From positions 9,369-26,134 of the forward strand of contig DIRK01000027.1 of NCBI GenBank assembly GCA_002427535.1: a DNA stretch of 16,766 nucleotides, in the 5' to 3' direction. The notes below the pieces were generated by a model. That model had not been told where the DNA came from, searched no databases, and worked only from the letters and a program-made list of their open reading frames with translations. The DNA is from Mageeibacillus sp. UBA5438 (GTDB taxonomy: Bacteria; Bacillota; Clostridia; Saccharofermentanales; DTU023). The position numbers were made by a program, and so were the translations under genes. The first letter of the stretch is position 1. Each line of letters opens with the position of its first letter. This document shows, in pieces, positions 13,357-16,766 of the stretch.

Positions 13357-14687
13357 TGGATCCTCGTCACTTCCAGATCTTCATCCACTAGGAGCGTAAA
13401 GGCTGTGACTTGTTTCACCTCCTCGCCGAATCGTTGCGTGATGACAATATCCGCGGTACCCGGCGATTTGCCGAACAAGCCCACAAGGTGGTCGTAGGTC
13501 ACATAACGGCCGTCATCTTGGTAGTTATCCGGGAGGTTATCAAGTTGGCTTAACAACACCACATTTTCATCCGACACATCGACCTCGTATTGAATGTGAC
13601 GCTCTTCGTATCGGTATGCGCCGCATACGACCACATAACCGATGTCAGTTCGACGTTCGCCGTCGCTGTCCAACACCCGCAAATCTATCTTATCGGTCAA
13701 AAGATAGGAGAGCCAGCTATCATACTGGTAAAGGTAATGGCCCTCTGCCGCGGCCAGGTCAAAAAAGAGATCGTGAAGATCGATATCGGCAAGTGTGGAT
13801 AAAAGCGAATCTGAGTTGTCACGAAAAGAAATCTTCTCCCCTGACATATACTCCGCGTCGAACTCAATGCCAAGTCCTGGCGGCAGGCCGTTCGTATGGT
13901 TATAGATGCCATTCTTTTTGGCGAGCTCATGTTCATCAATGACCGCATGCAGCCGGTCAAGCGAAGACAGCGGCGCGTCAAAGGTGACATCCGCGACCCT
14001 TTGTTGATTCCAATAGGTTTGAATGCTGACCACGGCCTTATCGTCAAAGCGCTCTAATTTGAAAAAGCAGTTATGATAGCGGTTTGAAAAATTGGGCCGA
14101 TAGTACTCGGATTCGAAGGCCTTAATATCCTTGGATTGGATGACCAACGGCGCATTCGACACATAGTGGTCATCGCGGCCGCCGGGCATTTCGGCCTTGG
14201 AGCTCTTTTTGGCAAACGCGCGATCCACGAAGGGTTTGAACAGCGCATCGAGCGCCTCTGTAAAAGTCTCATAATGTTCGGGGAAGCGATTCTTGCCGCG
14301 GGCTGTGACGCATGAGCCGTCCGATAAACCAATCGACAGGCTGAACCCTTCGATCTCATCTGAATCTTCATGACCGGCGTCAAAGCCGTCCCAGTCTAAG
14401 ACATTGTATTTTTTGACAACGGCCGCGACTTCACGCAAAAAACTTTTCTTCACTTTCTCATCCGAGTAGACAAAACCCGTGCCGTACTCAATATGCACAT
14501 TGGCGCCGCCCTTCTCCTTTTGGACGCCGTACACGTAATTGTCATCCCTCATGATCCCTGTATGCTTAAAATTAAAATCAGTGATGCCCATGTCTTCCTC
14601 CACCTCAATGCCACGTTGGGGCAGCACACAGGCGCCCAACGTTGCTATGCACAGTAAAATAATGAGTAAAATCGAATATTTTTTCAT
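13353..14687 (-). CDS. Putative lipoprotein of unknown function
   Basis: A 444-residue predicted lipoprotein. I start at 14687 because GAGGTG lies 6 bases upstream and the protein then begins with a classic lipoprotein signal: MKK, a hydrophobic core, and lipobox LGAC with Cys20. An upstream in-frame ATG at 14771 would hide the signal behind 28 polar residues. After the signal, the segment WDGF (99-102) through FSLSIGLSDGS (near 115-125) and FPEHY (135-139) resembles a region seen in other uncharacterised Clostridial secreted proteins. The remainder is acidic and strand-rich with no catalytic motif I recognise. It should be anchored on the outer face of the membrane. Its promoter is not clear; TTGAGT (minus strand) in 14688-14800 lacks a good -10. 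Confidence 0.75.
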   Translation of the reverse strand: MKKYSILLIILLCIATLGACVLPQRGIEVEEDMGITDFNFKHTGIMRDDNYVYGVQKEKGGANVHIEYGTGFVYSDEKVKKSFLREVAAVVKKYNVLDWDGFDAGHEDSDEIEGFSLSIGLSDGSCVTARGKNRFPEHYETFTEALDALFKPFVDRAFAKKSSKAEMPGGRDDHYVSNAPLVIQSKDIKAFESEYYRPNFSNRYHNCFFKLERFDDKAVVSIQTYWNQQRVADVTFDAPLSSLDRLHAVIDEHELAKKNGIYNHTNGLPPGLGIEFDAEYMSGEKISFRDNSDSLLSTLADIDLHDLFFDLAAAEGHYLYQYDSWLSYLLTDKIDLRVLDSDGERRTDIGYVVVCGAYRYEERHIQYEVDVSDENVVLLSQLDNLPDNYQDDGRYVTYDHLVGLFGKSPGTADIVITQRFGEEVKQVTAFTLLVDEDLEVTRIH

Positions 14688-14804
14688 CTTCTTCACCTCA
14701 TGAATCCGGTGACGCTGTGGGTGCGGGAACGATGCCTGTCTGAAGCCATTATGGTGTGTATAGTTAATCATGAAACAGCCGATTACTCAACCAATTAGGG
14801 GCGC

Positions 14805-14833
14805 TTGTGAATTTTCGCTCACCAGAGGATAAT
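14805..14833 (+). promoter_or_regulatory. Promoter of the flavoprotein (GlpA-like) operon
   Basis: TTGTGA (14805-14810) and GATAAT (14828-14833) are separated by exactly 17 bases. Transcription would begin near 14840, just before the GGAGG at 14841-14845, leaving a very short leader of about 16 bases. Confidence 0.5.
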
Positions 14834-14855
14834 GAACCAGGGAGGATTCCAATCC

Positions 14856-16298
14856 ATGCATGATGTCGCCATTATCGGGGCCGGTGTCACAGGCTGTGCC
14901 CTGGCCTATACCTTATCGTCTTACGAGATTTCCGTTTTGCTGCTTGAAAAAGAAAACGACGTCGCCATGGGCGCCACCCGCGCCAATACCGCGATTATTC
15001 ACGCGGGCTTCGATCCCGAGCCCCATAGCTTTATGGGGAAACTGAATGTCGAAGGCAATAGGGCCTGCTACGCCCTGTGTGAGGCGCTCGACGTCGAACA
15101 TCGAAGGACCGGTTCCTGGGTGGTCGCCTTTGACAAAGAACAGCGTGACGCACTCGATGTACTCCACCAACAGGGCATCGAAAACGGCTGTAAGGGCCTT
15201 GAAATAGTATCGGGCGATGAAGCCCGAAAAAGAGAACCCAACCTCTCCTCTGAAATCATTGGGGCCCTTTGGGCGCCGGAGGCAGGGGTCATCAATCCCT
15301 GGGAATTTGCGCTCGCCATGGCCGAGGTGGCGGTGCGAAACGGCGTCCGCTTCATGCCCAACACGGAAGTGACCGGAATTACTGGGGCATCCGATCACTA
15401 TGACATCGAGACAACCGAGGGGCATTACCGGGCCCGTTATGTGGTCAACGCCGCGGGTGTCGAAAGCGATAGCATTCACAACATGGTGGCAGGCCCCGCT
15501 TTTCACATCGTGCCGACACGGGGCGAATACTATCTTTTGGATCGGAGCATCGGGACGCTTGTAAAATCCATCGTGTTTCAAAGCCCTACGAGCGCGGGGA
15601 AGGGTATCACCGTGTCCCCCACCATCCACGATAACTTTCTCATCGGGCCGAATTCCGAGAAAATTAATGACCCACAGGATACCTCCGTCACCCGTTTGGC
15701 GCTTGACGAGATCCGGGAAGCGGCCCGACATTTGGTGCCCTCCCTCGATACGAGGGCGAGCATCCGTAACTTTGCGGGCGTGCGCGCCAACAGCGATATC
15801 AACGATTTTTACATTGCTTTCACAGCACCCGGATTTTTAGATTTGGCGGCCATTAAATCGCCGGGACTGACCTCTGCGCCGGCCGTTGCGCGCCTGGCAA
15901 AAGATATGTTAAAAGCAGAGGGTCTATCGCTTTCCCAAAAAGCACATTGGAAGGGCGGGCGCCAAGTCATTCGCTTTAAGGAGATTCCTGAAGAAGAACG
16001 CAAAGCCTTCGTCAAAAACAATCCGCTTTACGGGCGCGTCATCTGTCGCTGTGAGACGATTACAGAGGGCGAAATTGTCGCCGCGTTGAAAAGAGAGATC
16101 CCGCCCGTGTCAATCGACGGCGTCAAACGCCGCGCGGGAACCGGCATGGGGCGCTGCCAGGGGGGCTTTTGCGGACCGAGAGTCCTTGAGATCATCGCGC
16201 GGGAACAAAAACGCGACCCGCTGACCATCGAGGAGGATGCCCGGGGAAGCCAAGTCTTGACGGGCACAACAAAAAGGGAGGACTGTGCCCATGCGTGA
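14856..16298 (+). CDS. FAD-dependent oxidoreductase, GlpA-like, with C-terminal BFD-like Cys domain
   Basis: A 480-residue flavoprotein. The N-terminus VAIIGAGVTGCALAY (residues 4-18) is a Rossmann FAD-binding motif of the DAO/GlpA fold. The C-terminus holds a BFD-like cluster: Cys397 and Cys399 (CRC), Cys434 and Cys439 (CQGGFC), which probably binds a [2Fe-2S] centre. This layout matches the GlpA-type anaerobic glycerol-3-phosphate dehydrogenase relatives of Clostridia; L-2-hydroxyglutarate oxidase-like enzymes share the N-terminal fold. I start at 14856, where GGAGG is 10 bases upstream and the Rossmann motif begins at once, rather than the in-frame start 24 bases earlier, which overlaps that GGAGG. 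The stop overlaps the next gene by 8 bases. Glycerol 3-phosphate as substrate is likely from family resemblance but not shown. Confidence 0.88.
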   Translation: MHDVAIIGAGVTGCALAYTLSSYEISVLLLEKENDVAMGATRANTAIIHAGFDPEPHSFMGKLNVEGNRACYALCEALDVEHRRTGSWVVAFDKEQRDALDVLHQQGIENGCKGLEIVSGDEARKREPNLSSEIIGALWAPEAGVINPWEFALAMAEVAVRNGVRFMPNTEVTGITGASDHYDIETTEGHYRARYVVNAAGVESDSIHNMVAGPAFHIVPTRGEYYLLDRSIGTLVKSIVFQSPTSAGKGITVSPTIHDNFLIGPNSEKINDPQDTSVTRLALDEIREAARHLVPSLDTRASIRNFAGVRANSDINDFYIAFTAPGFLDLAAIKSPGLTSAPAVARLAKDMLKAEGLSLSQKAHWKGGRQVIRFKEIPEEERKAFVKNNPLYGRVICRCETITEGEIVAALKREIPPVSIDGVKRRAGTGMGRCQGGFCGPRVLEIIAREQKRDPLTIEEDARGSQVLTGTTKREDCAHA

Positions 16299-16766
16299 CC
16301 CTTATGAGCTCATCGTCATCGGCGGAGGCCCTGCCGGCTTGAGCGCTGCCATCAGCGCTAAAAATAACGGCCTATCTCAGATTCTTGTCGTTGAACGAGA
16401 TGTAGAACTTGGCGGGATCCTGAACCAGTGTATCCACAACGGCTTCGGCCTCCATTACTTCGGCGAGGAGCTCACGGGCCCTGAGTATGCATGGCGCCTG
16501 CGCGATCAGCTGGACACGATGGACATCGACGTGGTGACCGACACCATGGTGCTCTCATTTGAAAAACAAGGGCCTGTTTACCACCTCACGATCATGAGCG
16601 CCAAAGACGGTTACCGGACCCTTCGAACCGACTCGATCATCCTGGCCATGGGCTGCCGTGAAAGGACACGGGGCGCCATCCAGATCCCCGGCGCGCGCGG
16701 CGCCGGCATCTTAACCGCCGGTACGGCCCAGCGCTATGTCAACATGGAAGGCTACATGGTGGGCCG
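16291..16766 (+). CDS. FAD/NAD(P)-dependent oxidoreductase, GlpA partner (truncated by window end)
   Basis: The first 158 codons of a flavoprotein run off the right window edge. The ATG overlaps the end of the GlpA-like gene by 8 bases and has GGGAGG 9 bases upstream. The N-terminus LIVIGGGPAGLSAAISAKNN (residues 7-26) is a dinucleotide-binding motif; then come GGILNQCIHNGFGLHYFGEELTGPEY and GCRERTRGAIQIPG with GILTAGTAQ, typical of the pyridine-nucleotide-disulphide-oxidoreductase-like subunit that pairs with GlpA-like proteins in Clostridia. It probably moves electrons from the GlpA-like FAD or iron-sulfur centre towards NAD(P) or another carrier. A small DUF1667 gene often follows such pairs, but that would lie outside this window. 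Confidence 0.88.
   Translation, partial: MRDPYELIVIGGGPAGLSAAISAKNNGLSQILVVERDVELGGILNQCIHNGFGLHYFGEELTGPEYAWRLRDQLDTMDIDVVTDTMVLSFEKQGPVYHLTIMSAKDGYRTLRTDSIILAMGCRERTRGAIQIPGARGAGILTAGTAQRYVNMEGYMVG

Noticed and set aside
14688..14771. A 28-residue N-terminal extension of the lipoprotein
   Set aside because: It would bury a textbook lipoprotein signal, and the inner ATG at 14687 has a good ribosome binding site.
14913..15731. A 272-codon minus-strand reading frame
   Set aside because: It is wholly antisense to the GlpA-like flavoprotein gene, which has clear motifs, and its translation resembles no family; it is a shadow frame in GC-rich codons.

Overview
The window looks like chromosomal DNA from an anaerobic, amino-acid-fermenting member of the Clostridia (Firmicutes). 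The evidence is a SCIFF-type radical SAM maturase tail, a ferredoxin-dependent branched-chain 2-oxoacid oxidoreductase, a phosphotransbutyrylase/butyrate kinase pair, strong AGGAGG-type ribosome binding sites, a CIRCE heat-shock operator and short translationally coupled operons. Coding density is very high and no gene-free stretch exceeds about 225 bases. I see no RNA genes, insertion sequences, CRISPR array or prophage genes. Species cannot be named from this sequence.

Left edge (1-429): the C-terminal SPASM domain of a SCIFF peptide maturase, convergent with and overlapping the end of ilvE.

Main operon (423-6783, minus strand; transcribed right to left): ptb, buk, a P-loop ATPase of unknown role, the four subunits of a 2-oxoacid:ferredoxin oxidoreductase (ferredoxin, alpha, beta, gamma), then ilvE. 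Gene ends overlap or are 1-21 bases apart. Together these encode a complete route: branched-chain amino acid -> 2-oxoacid (IlvE) -> branched acyl-CoA plus reduced ferredoxin (Vor) -> acyl phosphate (Ptb) -> branched-chain fatty acid plus ATP (Buk). A GntR/HutC-family regulator (6883-7611) lies immediately upstream on the same strand. It has its own promoter, with an inverted repeat over the -10 box, and a second candidate promoter lies between it and ptb.

Central plus-strand operon (7836-11838): GTP-type PEP carboxykinase, a class I aspartate-type aminotransferase, a small DUF6440-like protein and an alpha/beta hydrolase, with 12-14 base gaps. The first two plausibly link aspartate, oxaloacetate and phosphoenolpyruvate.

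Right part: a minus-strand Hsp20 chaperone gene and a divergent EamA-family transporter share an intergenic region holding a near-perfect CIRCE (HrcA operator). A minus-strand lipoprotein gene of unknown function is convergent with the transporter gene. The window ends in a plus-strand pair of overlapping FAD-dependent oxidoreductase genes (GlpA-like with a C-terminal BFD-like Cys cluster, then a partner flavoprotein cut by the window edge), preceded by a good promoter.

The most interesting points are the all-in-one branched-chain amino acid fermentation operon with an embedded uncharacterised P-loop ATPase, its probable dedicated GntR regulator, the CIRCE between hsp20 and a transporter gene, and a GTP-dependent PEPCK in an apparent Firmicute.
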